From: Lycorma delicatula
Lineage: Eukaryota > Arthropoda > Insecta > Hemiptera > Fulgoridae
DNA: 64,000 bases
Assembly (NCBI RefSeq): GCF_047948215.1
Contig: NC_134461.1
Location: 87,912,245 to 87,976,244, forward strand
Reading direction: 5' to 3'
The position numbers and the translations under genes were made by a program. The notes under the pieces are model-generated. The model saw only the letters and a list, made by a program, of their open reading frames with translations, was not told where the DNA came from and did not search any database. Positions 26,690 through 38,110 of this stretch are shown here, one piece after another. How positions within the stretch are numbered: the first letter of the stretch is position 1; every line of letters begins with the position of its first letter.

Positions 26690-27560
26690 TTTTTTTGCCA
26701 TTTAATCCAGTACCAAAACAAGTTTTAAATCTGGAACAGAACTCATTTGCGTGTTTGACGTGGATGTATTAATATTTTCTAAAAGTTGTCATTTAGAATT
26801 AAGAAATTCAATGAAATCTGTAAAGGTGGGAAACCTTTCATTCTTTCCACAATCTTGAGGTGTTAGAAATTGGACTAATTTACATGGCTTTTCACTGACA
26901 CTCTTTGTCTAATTAATTGTTCCCTATCCATAATGATAATAATGCAAATTATTAAAATGTGAAATTAATTAAATATTACAATAATAATCATACAATGTAT
27001 GAAGATTCTTGAATGATGTTTTTTCAAATTGTAGATATGTCTGCAATTCTGGTAGAAAAAGTGTAGAATTTCTTAAAATATTGATTATGATGTATATCTG
27101 CGATTGGAGGACCAATAATTATATATCCTAATTTAGTTTCCTGAAATTATGAATGAATTTCCCAGGAAGGATAAGACTCAAATAGAATTAAGCTCCAATT
27201 AGTATGTCAATATTATTTGGTACATTGAACCTGAGATCAGCCAGAAATATATTATGATGTAATTTGAAATAACAAATGTCAAATGCAGTAGAAGGGAGGC
27301 TGTCAGTAATACCTGGTAAAACAGTGCATTTTAACGAAAAGTTTTTAGTGCAATGTAAGTGTAACATTGTACTAACGGTTATGCCTGAAATGGGTAGATT
27401 ATTTTTATTAAGTTTAAGACCAATTTGCAGGCAAAACTAAAAAAAATTTGCTTGTGAACCAGAATCTAACAGTAATCTACATGAATAAGTATTACCATGT
27501 ATACCAGTAGTATTACAAAAAACTGTTGACTAATAGGTTATACTTTCAGGCTTATTGCCA
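26690..27560 (-). mobile_element. BEL/Pao LTR-retrotransposon relic (protease region)
   Basis: On the minus strand an aspartic protease of the BEL/Pao (A17-like) type is readable from about 27500 to 27110: the active-site block LLDSGSQANF at 27470-27440, PISGITVSTM, CTVLPGITDSLPS, LADLRFNVPNNIDILIGA (about 27240-27185) and PGKFIHN, then IIIGPP. The DSG triad and the ILIGA strand are intact but stops interrupt the frame. Downstream, at 26930, MDREQLIRQRVSVKSHV resembles the start of a BEL gag protein. Such a start should lie upstream of the protease, so two copies or a rearrangement may be joined here. I see no LTRs, integrase or RT. Confidence 0.7.
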
Positions 27561-28679
27561 TCTACCTTAGAATGATAATTTTGTCCATATAAATGAGTGT
27601 ATTATTACAAATCTTAAAACTAACTCTTGATTTCTATAAGCAATTTTATGCGTTGAAGACTTTTGTTTTCCAGTGCTTTCAAAGCCATTTTCAAACATAA
27701 TGAAAATTTAATTTCTGGAGGATTTTCGAACTTAATAATTTTAATAGGTTGAATAATTAATGATATTAATTTAGCTAACGATTCATCCAAGAAAAAAAAA
27801 ATAGGATGTCTGGCCAATGCAGATTATTTCACAAAAGTGTAATGGAGAATTGCAGAACCCCTAAATTTCAGACCATTGCCATTAGATCCATAAAGGCTGT
27901 ATGCCAATATGGTTTTGTAAAAATTGTCGTTGCCTGCATATATCTTGGAAATGACATAGTTCATTCTGTTTGATGTATTGATTTTATATTATTTGTATAT
28001 GGTATACTTTTCTTTTCCAATTATTTTAAATTAATTTAAATATATATATATATATATAGTCTGACACTCCCACTCTACCTTTCTTGAGATAGATTTCATC
28101 TTATCCAACCCCTATCTCTGTTTTTACACTCTAATTGGGATTGCCTAAAATAATGTTTTTGACCAACAGTGATAACCCACTGTTTGTTATTAGTTAATAT
28201 ATTAATATTACTGTGTAATATTATATTACCTTCACTCTGTTCAAAAAGAAACTGGAAGTATAATGAACATCATTATTCAGTTATTTTATAACAGAAAGAA
28301 ACTTCAATTAGCAGCTCCTATACCTCATATGTTTTAAATGCCTCAGTCATAAGAAATATTGTTACAGATTCCATAAAACAACAAATTTGTCTATCCTTTC
28401 TTTAAAACTAGATAAACTTGACCAGCCAATTTTTTTTTTTTTTTTATCTTATAAAATTGATAATAAACTATCAATAGCACTGGAAAATATTAAAAAAAAT
28501 TTATCATTAATATAAAAATAGGTTACACGTGTTAATAAAATAGATGAATGTAATTGTTAATAATTAAAATAATTTTCAATGGTAATATTTTTAACAATAA
28601 TATAGCTACGTTCATAAAGTTAATAAAATTTTACAACCCTACAAACATATTATTATAAGATTTACAATTCAAAGAGAAC
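27561..28679. other. Non-coding DNA between BEL relic and CpG-rich block
   Basis: The BEL relic may extend upstream on the minus strand to about 27950, but the sequence is too decayed to assign. A short (TA)n run is at 28039. No gene is seen. Confidence 0.5.
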
Positions 28680-29097
28680 TTTAACCACAAACGGGAAGGC
28701 AATCAAGAGATGATTGAGTTTGTAGTGGTGGTGATGAAACGGCGACGTCAGCCGACAACGCGACGCTTCACAGATACAGCGGCGGGCGCCTAACAACGAG
28801 ATGATTTTATTCTATACATACGTTGCTGCAAACCACGGACGGACGGACGAACACAACCCAGGTTTTAAGTAGGGCATAGACATATAATTACACACGCACA
28901 CATCAACACCACAGAAAATCTAGTTCATTTAATGTAACAGAGCACAGTATTACGGAAAATCCACCGTTACGTTATTACAACTCGTATTATAAAATAGTAT
29001 TTGTAATAACATAAAATTATATTCATTAGTTTAAGTAATGAAGAACAAAATTTAAAATAAAAAAAACTGATTTAATTTACGTACGTTTTAAATTGTC

Positions 29098-29139
<42 letters not shown>

Positions 29140-29200
29140 TGTATGTGTGTGTGTGCGCGCGCTCTCTTTCCCTCTCGCGCTCGCGCGCAGACAGTAAAAC
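28680..29200. promoter_or_regulatory. CpG-rich block, candidate promoter or first exon
   Basis: About 16 CpGs fall within roughly 125 bp (28735-28860), against almost none in the surrounding AT-rich DNA. The block includes CGACGTCAG, close to a CRE site, a GGAC tandem and, further on, a (GT)n tract followed by a pyrimidine-rich CTCTCTTTCCCTCTCGCGCT run at about 29161-29190. In a genome where CpG is otherwise depleted, such an island often marks an unmethylated promoter. No TATA box, clear donor site or ORF tells the strand. It is not a recognisable transposon fragment. Confidence 0.4.
29101..29160. repeat. (GT)n microsatellite
   Basis: An almost pure GT tract with occasional GTAT interruptions ends in GCGCGCGC, at the edge of the CpG-rich block. 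Confidence 0.97.
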
Positions 29201-29500
29201 TTTTAATCAAATTTATTAAAACATAAAAATTTACTTGGATCTTATAAAATTAGATGAAGTTATGTTATTAACAGATTCCATACATAATTTTTAATAAAAT
29301 TTTGTTTTTTTTTTTTGGATGGAAAATTAAAAATATTTCCCATTTATATATATATATATATATTAATCAATTTTTAGCTAAATTTCATTAATTTTGAACA
29401 CTAAAATTTCCTATAATTTTAACATTAATTTTTTAATTAAAAACTAACGACTTTACAAAACCTACGTACAAGAAAAGGAACAAAAATTATATTGTTTTTA

Positions 29501-29651
29501 TTTAATGAGATGCGCGGGAATCGACTGCTATGATCATTTAGCCCGAATGTATATTTGTAGCGTATGAAGAATGCCATCCATGACAGGGATTCGAACTCAG
29601 GACCTTCGGGTGAAAGGCGGAGATGCTACCACTCGCGCCACGGAAGCCGGC
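29501..29651 (-). mobile_element. tRNA-derived SINE with 13-bp target-site duplications
   Basis: Read on the minus strand, the element opens GCCGGCTTCCGTGGCGCGAG and carries a pol III A box (TGGCGCGAGTGG) and B box (GAGTTCGAATCCC) at tRNA spacing, with a tRNA-Glu-like anticodon loop (CTTTCAC). About 70 bp of unrelated 3' body follow, ending CGCGCATCTCATTAAA. The 13-bp sequence TATATTGTTTTTA flanks it on both sides (29488-29500 and 29652-29664), a textbook target-site duplication. There is no acceptor-stem pairing, so it is not a working tRNA gene. Confidence 0.9.
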
Positions 29652-29664
29652 TATATTGTTTTTA

Positions 29665-30589
29665 AATTGAACATTTTTGAAGGTGCTCTTTTTAGTATCG
29701 TGCTTCCAAATATCGTAATCAAATAAATGAGATTTTATTACTGCAAAAATATATTTTTTTATATTGTAAATCAGCCTCAAAACCTTAAGATTTTTTTTTT
29801 TTATAATTCGGCGTCGATAAAAATATTCAAAAATAAAATTAACTAAGCTATCATCGCCCATATATCTCGAATATTTCTCAAATTTGTAATTAATATTCTA
29901 CAAACTTAATATAATGACAATATTCATTTATATAAAAAAAATACTTTCATAAAAATTTAATCTTCCTTAATATTTTTTTTGACAATATAATTAAATAACC
30001 TTTTCTCACTAACAATCCAACAACCAATATCGTTTTTTCAACCGTATATTTCTTTTTGATACGCAAATAAATTCGGAATGTTTATTTACATCAATTAACA
30101 AAACTACGAATCCGCAATTTAAAATTTCTCAGTTTTAGGAGGAAAATTTCCGTAATATTTCCTTACTTAATTGCTTTAATCTATGCTATACAATAAAGAA
30201 ACTTTTTATGTGAAAAATTATATAAATATAAATTACTTTTTTATCTTTTTGTTCTGTAATTTCTTTTTGGTCAGTTTGCAGTAAAAATGGGTAAGAATGA
30301 AACTCCACGGATATAAAAAAAGGAACTGCCTTAGCATTTACACGGATCGATCAAGGGAAACCGTAGTAAAAATATTGATCAGAACAGCATCTCAAAATAA
30401 ACAGTAAATTATAAAACAAAAAAACAATTGCGGTTAAAGTCCATATTAATTATTTACAACATGAAATAATGTTAAGGTAAAATACATGAAAATATTAAAT
30501 ATAAAAAATAATTTACAACAGAAGGCGAAAATTAAGTGTTTTTAATGAATTATATTATTAAAATTAGAAATTATATATTAATTGATTAA
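29665..30589. other. AT-rich non-coding DNA
   Basis: I see no gene, repeat unit or signal that can be supported. Confidence 0.55.
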
Positions 30590-30720
30590 AAAAAAATCCC
30601 TTTCGGCACGCCGGTGCTAAAGAAGATAAAAAAGATTTCACCTTAAAGTTAAGAAATACTTCAAATTTACTCGTTACGACAAAGGTTGCACGTGAAAAAA
30701 GTTTCACACGTTAAGCATAC

Positions 30721-31090
30721 AAGCCCCCCTTGAATAAAAATTGTTTCAAACAAATGTTTTAGATAATGCTTAGAGACTAACCATCACCTTCTTACAATTC
30801 CAGCAAAATTTTGGTCATCCCTTGCCGTAAGGGTTGGTCATATCAAAAATTGTTTCAGACAAAAGTTTTAGTTAATGTTTAGAGGAGTAACCACTTTAAA
30901 CCGATTCGATACTATGCCTACTTAATAGGAAAGTTATAGCGATATTTTGTTGGTTGTTTTGGTCATCCCTTGCCCTAAGGGTTGGTGATATCAAAAATTG
31001 TTTCAAACAAATGTTTTAGATAATGTTTAGAGACTGACCACCACTTTAAACCCATTCGATACTATGCCTATTAAGGGAGGTATGACTTTT
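30721..31090. repeat. Degenerate tandem repeat, about 148-bp period
   Basis: The motif AAAAATTGTTTCA[AG]ACAAA occurs at 30736, 30845 and 30993, and GGTCATCCCTTGCC at 30813 and 30961. The last two full units are 148 bp apart and contain matching TTCGATACTATGCC segments. The first unit is shortened. The copies differ at many sites. Confidence 0.8.
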
Positions 31091-31376
31091 TGTCTTCAAA
31101 ACCCATTTTTTCCAACCCCTGTTGGTGATAACAAAAGATCTTTACTCATATAAATTTTAGGACCTTATCCAAATCCTACAAATAGTAGAAACTTAAAACG
31201 AATTCGATTTATTACTTCATAAGAAAGTTGTTTTTTTTTTCAAAAAAAGCCCCCCATTTCCACCCTCATGATCCGATTTTGGCCGTTAACGAACTACACC
31301 AAGATTTTGGGACGAGTTATTTTTAAGGAACAATTTAAAAGTGATTGGCGCAAAATTACGGCAGTTAAAGAAAGTG

Positions 31377-31378
<2 letters not shown>

Positions 31379-31430
<52 letters not shown>
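31379..31430. repeat. (AT)n microsatellite
   Basis: About 26 uninterrupted AT units, the longest dinucleotide tract in the window. The shadow ORF over it is meaningless. Confidence 0.97.
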
Positions 31431-31435
<5 letters not shown>

Positions 31436-31911
31436 AACTTTTGAGCTGACGGTGGTTTTGGAGTCTGGGGGATGTAAAACGCAAAGATATGTTCGAAATT
31501 TTCCAGAAGTCGAATCATGGTACCCATAACAATAGGTAACTTTCTTATGAAATCTACCTAAAACCTGACAATAACGCTGTTAACATTTTCCTGGCATTGG
31601 TTATTATTACTATGCAAAAGAAAAAATGATAAATGAAAAAGTGATAAAAAATTGGAATTTTTTACTTTTTCTGCCCCGCACCTTCAAACACACCTCCCAA
31701 GAAAAATGTTTGATCTGTCTACGGTTATTATTTTAAATGGAAGAAGCTAAAAAAATTCCACTGAAAAATGTCCATGTCCAAGCCATAAAAAAGTTACCTA
31801 AGATTTGTTTTTTGGGATAGGGGTGAATTATGATGAAAATATGCGATTATTCATATATAATGTAAAAAAGTTTTTAAAAATTCTAAAGATAGATATTTTT
31901 AAATTTTGGTG

Positions 31912-31915
31912 GCCC

Positions 31916-31946
<31 letters not shown>
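31912..31946. repeat. (CCA)n/(CTA)n trinucleotide tract
   Basis: CCA units change into about eight CTA/ACT units within one tract, suggesting expansion from a point-mutated unit. Confidence 0.95.
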
Positions 31947-32559
31947 TGCTTAGGAATACACAAAACACAATTCGCTTAAAAAATATACAATAAATTAAAA
32001 AAATAGCTTTTTTCGATTCTTGAGGAAGGGAAGAATTTTGGAGTGAATTTTTTTTTAATTGAGAATTTTTTTGTAATTAATTTTTTTTTTTTAAAAGCTT
32101 AATATAAGATGGGGTTATGTTTGCAAAACTTTCAAAAAATTTACCCCAAAAAACTACCTACCCCACCACCTGAAGATATTGACCCCAAACGTTTACTAAC
32201 ATATTGCCCCATATATACGAATGTCTGTACCAAATTTCTTCTTCAAAAACGAAAAGTTATTTAGCTACCAACATGCCAACACACGTACGTACGAAATTTT
32301 TTTTGTTTGGATCCTAGGTCATGAAACGTCGAGAAACACAAAATTCATATCTGATTTTTTGACTGATTAGCATACTTTACTTCTTGTATCATATCTGTAG
32401 AACTATGATTTCAGGAAAACAAAATTCATTGACACAGTAATACAATGTACAAAAAAAAACCGTTTTAATTTTTTATATATCTCTTGGATGAGGTTTACAG
32501 TGTTGATTTAAGGCTAGAATCAAACAGAAAAAGACGGCAGCTTTAGTTACGCGCATGGC

Positions 32560-33199
32560 CGTAAATTGATTCCTAATCATTCCGCTTGACAGTGCCACTA
32601 GTAAAGTTGGCGACAGAAAGCCTTTTGTGTTATACAAGCTCATTAAATGTGAATCTATAGTTAAAATTCAATGCGCATCCTGCAGAAAGTTTAATTGTAA
32701 TCTTCCAAGTGACAATAATATATTCGTTGACGGCAGAGTTAGTTTAAAATGACTGGATTTCTGTGTAAAGGAAGCGTTCAGGACAACCAAACGTATCTGA
32801 AGAAAATGTTGAACGTGTCCAGGGAAATTTCCCTGCGTAATCGTTTTAAGGAAACGCTTACATATGCGTCCATAGACTTTACAGCTGTTACAGGCTTTGG
32901 AGCCTAACAGCTGTGCGTCCCGACTTCACGATCTAAATGTTACAGAATGAAGATGACTTTCTTGGTCGTAAGCGATAAGTATCACTTCATTTTAGTGGAA
33001 AAGTTAACACGCATAATGTCCGTATCTGGGGGTCAGAAAATGCCCATGAACTCTTACAATGCGAGACAGACTTTACAGACGGTTATTTTCACTGAAAATA
33101 ACCGTAACAAGAAGTTTTCAGCGTAACAAGAATTGCTTATTTGGATATGCTGCGTATATGGCTCTTTCCTCAACTGAAAGATGGACCAGAGAATTTTTT
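32560..33199 (+). pseudogene. DD41D-type transposase relic, 3' part missing
   Basis: On the plus strand, in shifting frames, I can read the N-terminal helix-turn-helix (SIVKIQ, then RKFNCNLPSDN near 32700), an LCKGS-like linker region, the region before the catalytic core (LQLLQALEPNS near 32890), then FHFSGKVN/RIWGSEN-like sequence near 32990-33040, and YLDMLRIWLFPQLKDGPENF-like sequence ending at about 33197. These are the landmarks of the same superfamily as the 20466 element. The second and third catalytic positions are absent: the homology stops where R1-like LINE sequence starts. The junction suggests that the LINE inserted into, or recombined with, this transposon. Confidence 0.75.
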
Positions 33200-34665
33200 A
33201 TTGGCATAAATCTTCACGGAATCGGTTGAATTCGTTTTACCCAATCGTTGGCTGGATCGATTTCAGCCATCGGACCGTTTCCCTGCGTGATGGAGGCTCG
33301 GAGATTCGTAAGACCTTAGCTAAAGGATACCCTCAGGGCAGTGTTCTGAGTCCGCTTCTTTGGATCATAGAATTCAATTCGATGTTGCGTTTAAGGTTGC
33401 CCAGTGGTTGTCGTGTCGTCGCTTATGCTAACGACGCGCTGCTACTGACTGAGGGGGATTCGCGTAACGAGATAGAGTTCCGAGCTGCTCGTGCTCGTGC
33501 GACACTCCCCAGAGAAAACCACAATGATGTTGCTTAAGGGATGGCTGGTCTTCCCATTCGGTACGTTACGACTCAAAAAAACCTGGGTGTTATCCTTGTT
33601 GAGAATTTTCAGTTCAAGGAACATCTACAGTATGTAGAAAAAAAGGCCGCTAATGCTTTTTATGGAATCCGTAGAGTCATTCATCCCGATTGGGGGTTGA
33701 ATTATCGTACCATGCGTATCCTTTACAAGGTATCGGCGAAGCCATTATGCTGAATGCTGCGCCTGTCTGGGCTCACCATGTGAGTTTTACGTATTGCGCG
33801 TACATTTTGCTGCGGGCCCAGCGACTCCTCTTTCTGGCTGTTATAGGCGGTTATAGAACAGTCTCGCGGGAGGCAGTCTGTTTTATAGCCGGAGTCAAAC
33901 CGGTACATATCTTGGCTAATGAGCATCAGGAACGCTACATTTCCAAGGTAAATAACCTATTGACGTCAGAACGAAAGCAGGAGATTGAAGATCGGGACCT
34001 TGCGTCTTGGCAGGTCAAGTGGGACGAATCCCCCACAAGTCGCTACACGCATGGTATATTTCCTTTAGTGTCTAATTTAGGTGCGATCGGATGGGTCTCC
34101 TCCAGTCGGTGTATCACATAGTTTCTCTCCGGGCATGGTGCCTTTCGGGCGAGTTTGGCTAGGTTTCGTTTGGTGGACTCGAGTCAATGCCCGGATTGCG
34201 GGATAATGATACAGTGGACCACGTCCTCTACGTTTGTCCCCGATACGATCCAACGTTCACGAGCTGTTAGGGAACTTGAGATAAAAGGCGAAATTTGATA
34301 TGTATTTTACTGATGCAAATTTCTGACGAGGCATTTACATCGGTGGCATCCCGACCGAGGCCTGGTAACGACTGTGACATGTAATCAGTTAGAGGGTCTA
34401 AAGACGACCTCCAGTAAAGCCTCTCAGGGCTTGGAACGGAGGGAGTGGTGTAGCGACTGGTAACGTCACCAGGCGGGTGTCTTCCCCCTACGGGGTTGGG
34501 ATGGCTGGATCTATCGGCATGGATCCGATAAGAGAGCCTGTTTGCGGTGGCCTTCGCACTCGATCTGACCCCATGTAATCCTTTTCCCAAGCAGCGGTCG
34601 CTTTCATCAGTCCAGACATGCTGGTTAAGTACGGGACGAACTCTCCAAACATTTGTAGGGAAAAC
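33200..34665 (+). mobile_element. R1-clade non-LTR retrotransposon relic, 5' truncated
   Basis: Four consecutive plus-strand open stretches in changing frames encode the second half of a LINE ORF2. Visible landmarks are the reverse transcriptase motif GYPQGSVLSPLLW (about 33325), the catalytic box as VAYANDALLL (about 33420; YADD is expected, so one catalytic Asp is Asn), the block KKAANAFYGIRRVIHPDWGL (about 33640), and VIGGYRTVSREAV (about 33840). The C-terminal CPDC...HVLYVC zinc-finger-like segment is near 34185-34245. The probable 3' UTR runs to about 34665. The arrangement fits R1-clade elements, although no 28S rDNA flanks it. Base composition is strikingly GC- and CpG-richer than the neighbourhood. 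The endonuclease half is missing. Confidence 0.85.
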
Positions 34666-34689
34666 TGTAACTTAATCTTTCATTTTATT

Positions 34690-36030
34690 TGTGATTCATT
34701 ACTATGTCAAATGTAAGAGTTATTAAGTAGCATTAAATTCCGATATTCTATTTTTTACATCTGTATTATTTCTATAAACGAAAATCTTTTATTTTAAATA
34801 AATTGTGGGAAGATCTTTTAAATGGATTGGCAATGTATTCTCTAAAAACAATGCCAATGTTTTTCTCTAATTCATCAGGATAAAACGTCATTAAAAGTGC
34901 TCGAAAATGTTTACTGTTAAGGCCATCAAACTCTGACGGATACTTCTATTCATCGACGATTCCATTCCTTTAAAAATCCCGGTAATAAATCTTTTTTTTT
35001 AACTCTATAAATAGCAGTAATATCAAAGCTGTAACTATCCATTGTTATACCTTTTTATTCAAAACTCTGGCATTTTTTAAATAGAAATTCAACCAATTCA
35101 CCATCAGAATTCCATTGGTCGTTAATCAACTAAATCCTGTTTGTATACAGCTCGATAAAAATGATTCTAATCTTATTAAAAACTTAAAGACTTTCCCTTC
35201 TGCCGGAAGATCGTAGGATTCCTGTAAATTTAACCGAAGTTACATCATTTTTCTTAGATTTATATCGGAAATCTAACAATTATCTTTAGTTCCCATTATT
35301 GAAATTGTGTACGCTATTTCGTAAACCTAATTTTAAAACTTTTAAAAATCCCAAACCAAAATAATGTAATGAGGTGTTAGATTCAAAATCAGAATTTAAA
35401 ATAAAAAAATTGATTCTAGTGGTCTTTAACAGTGCCAAGAATTCCCCGATTACCAGGAATATATTATACCTTTTTTTATCTCTACTTAGGTGAACGAACA
35501 TGGAACAAAATTACCGATTAATTTTTTATTTGTATTGTCCTATAAAACTAATTTACCAAATATGCATAACAACAATCTCCATCATCTATGCCTAAATTAA
35601 AATTGATTTTTTGATAAGGCGAATTATAAATACGACTTGCTAACAGAATGATAATCGAATAAAATAATAAAGGAATATGATTCCTTTTGAGAAATTTTGA
35701 GATTACTAGATTTTTCATTGAAGTAAAATATTTAAAACATTTTATCAATTAATGCCACATCAATTATGCCTGATAAAATTTTACTTTTATTCTATCCATA
35801 GAACATAATTCAGGGTTACTGAAGCGCCCTCTTTTTTAATGATAATTTTCGTATCCGGTTAAATCATTTTCAATTTAATATTAAAATTTGTTGAAACAGT
35901 ATAACCAACTTTGTTAAATACTGAACAATCCAACTTTGTGAAGAAAATATCAACTGTTTCTTTGCCATGAATTTACTTTTATTACAAAAAAAGATTTTGC
36001 TGATAAATCCTTAACAATTTTTAACATCAT
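34690..36030 (-). pseudogene. Unidentified decayed protein-coding block
   Basis: Four or more minus-strand stretches without stops follow one another in changing frames and have balanced amino-acid composition instead of the K/N/I/Y-rich noise typical of this window. From upstream: ETVDIFFTKLDCSVFNKVGY (near 35960), IIIKKEGASVTLNYVLW (near 35850), SPYQKINFNLGIDDGDCCYA (near 35590), SYDLPAEGKVFKFLIRL (near 35200), LINDQWNSDGELVEFLF (near 35110), ITMDSYSFDITAIYRVKKK (near 35040), and EFDGLNSKHFRALLMTFYPD (near 34930) running on through LEKNIGIVFREYIANPFK. I do not recognise the family. It could be a transposon, an old viral insertion or a host pseudogene. It directly follows the R1 relic. Confidence 0.4.
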
Positions 36031-37489
36031 AAGAATTTTTTCTGAATGAAAAATTACACAAAATTTATTTCCTTGTAGAATAATCAATTCACTTTACTTA
36101 GTTTATTCGCAGAGTAAATATGGTATCGTTATAGAACTAGGTATTTATTTACACACTGTTTTTATATGAAAAGAATTTATAATTTTCAGTCTGAAATTCT
36201 CTTCATTACTGTAACAAGGATGAACCTCATTTTCAAAATGTACTTTTTTATCAATGTAACTAAATGTTTTGTATTCGAATCTTAAGAGAAAGAAGCTTTA
36301 ATTTCTGATTCAACTTTATTATTTATAGCTTGTGTTATTAGTTGTTTGGTTTTTATTTATCTCTTAAACTGCTCTTCCCTCTTTTATTTTAGCCTATCTT
36401 AGACTACCTAAGTATCTGTAAAACGGATTCCTCCACCTCTAAACAAAAAAAAAAAAATTGTATCTAATTCGATAATATTAGTTACCATGAAATCTTTTAA
36501 TATAAATAGCAAAATAAATTAATGCCATATATTCTATGAACATCTCTGAAAATCTACTTAAAAAAATGACAGTCATATACATAAATTTTTGTTTTGCTAT
36601 TCACTTTAAATGTTTCTATTTTCTGGGGAGAAAATGCAATCAAGCAAGCTGAACATTTTGCTTGAATTTTTTGCTGTTATGTTCTTATTAGGTGATGTAC
36701 CCTTTCTCCGCTTACGCAAATACTAAATCTTTGCTTACTTTTCCAGAATATTCCTTTGAGTAACAAACTGCATGCAAAATTTTAACATTAAAGCTATACA
36801 AGTAAGGAAAAATTATTGTTAAGCAAAACCGAAAAAGGGTTTCCTAATGTAATGTAAAATGTCTCAGGAACAAACAGATAAAATTTCATGTTCAAGTGAA
36901 AATATAAACATGAGTTCCAAAACACTTTGTTTTCAAGTTATAGCTTGTGATTTTGTTTTAACAGTAAAATGACATCATACTGGAATGACTGAAACTTAAA
37001 TTAGTACTTCCAACTTATAAAATAAAAAATTTCTCAGCTTATTTTTTCAAAACTATTTCTAAACATGAATTTTTTTTCAGCTAATCACAACGAAATTTAA
37101 AAAATGCTATTATAATACTATTTAATTACAGATTTCTCAAATTAAATTTTGTACCAATCTTGTTGGAAAATTTTTTATTTCCAAAATTTCAATAAAGTTA
37201 TTGTCCATCATATCTCAAAAAATATTCTTTGCAACACCAATTTTTTGTTTAACAATAATTTTCTCAAAAAAGTCACAATTCTGGGACCAGTTTTATTCAA
37301 TTTTTCAGATCAGAAATTATGAAACCAACAAATTCAGACATTAATTTAAGTTACAAGTATTCTAGTATGTCTTCATTTTACCACTGACAGAAATCAGGTC
37401 AAAATTTTGCTATAATTCAAAAACAAAATGTCTCCTGACCCATGTTTATATGAATTTATAACTTATTTTCATTAGTTTATTTTCAAGAC
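36031..37489. other. AT-rich non-coding DNA
   Basis: Nothing recognisable. The unidentified protein-like block to the left may extend a little into it. Confidence 0.5.
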
Positions 37490-38110
37490 ATGCTTTAAAA
37501 TAAATCCTGAAATTCTTTAAATTTCTTGTAGAGATATTCTGTATACTTGTAATATGTTTCTGATGATTTAAATATTTCCTGGGCTTTAGGGACTATAATC
37601 TGAAAATTTAAAACTTCTTTATACAGTTTAACTTTCGAATTAAAGGGGAATTTCAGAAAATGTTTTATAGAGTAATCACTATCAGCCAAATTGTCTATTT
37701 CTGAGTAGAAACGTCTTTTAAATCTCTACGCAATTAGGAAATCTGTACTTAATCCATTTTTAACACTCCCAGAGCTGAAGCTATCTGCCTTAGGAGCATC
37801 CATGACTATTACTCTACTAGCAATCTGAATATACTTTTGAGATTTTCTATGTAATTTAGGTGTTGAAACATTAGTAAAGCAATTTGTCACGAACATAATA
37901 CACAATATATAGATGCAACATAATATATATAGATGCAAGATTCATTTGTTTTTAACCTACTTCAAAAAAATTGAAAGTTCTTTTTTAGAGAATCACTCAT
38001 AAAAATAACATCTTCATTATCAATTATGAAATATTTACAAAAATTGTTTTTGATGAGTTGTAAAGATTTAAAACTTATTGCACATATCCTTTGGTAACGT
38101 GCCTTCCATA
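37490..38110 (-). pseudogene. Unidentified protein-like fragments
   Basis: Minus-strand stretches read CNHLKTMEGTLPKDMCNKF (about 38090), VIVMDAPKADSFSSGSVKNG (about 37800), and SIKHFLKFPFNSKVKLYKEV with LNFQIIVPKAQEIFKSSETY (about 37680-37560), continuing to a stop at 37495. Composition is more protein-like than the surroundings, but no family is apparent and frames change between stretches. Confidence 0.3.

Larger units (their letters stand above)
30590..32440. repeat. Unclassified dispersed-repeat-like region
   Basis: This region includes the 148-bp repeat, an (AT)n tract, a (CTA)n tract and non-coding text with an ACACGTACGTACG core at 32281 and GGTCATGAAACGTCGAGAAAC at 32309. The style resembles non-coding repeats that are frequent in insect genomes, but I cannot assign a class and see no TIRs, LTRs or ORFs of interest. 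It ends just before the DD41D relic. Confidence 0.4.

Noticed and set aside
29501..29651. Functional tRNA gene
   Set aside because: The pol III boxes are present, but there is no acceptor-stem pairing, and target-site duplications show a SINE insertion.
30721..31090. CRISPR array
   Set aside because: The repeats are long, degenerate and few, and the sequence is from an animal genome.
31294..31527. 77-codon frame with a long Tyr-Ile run
   Set aside because: It is the translation of the (AT)n microsatellite.
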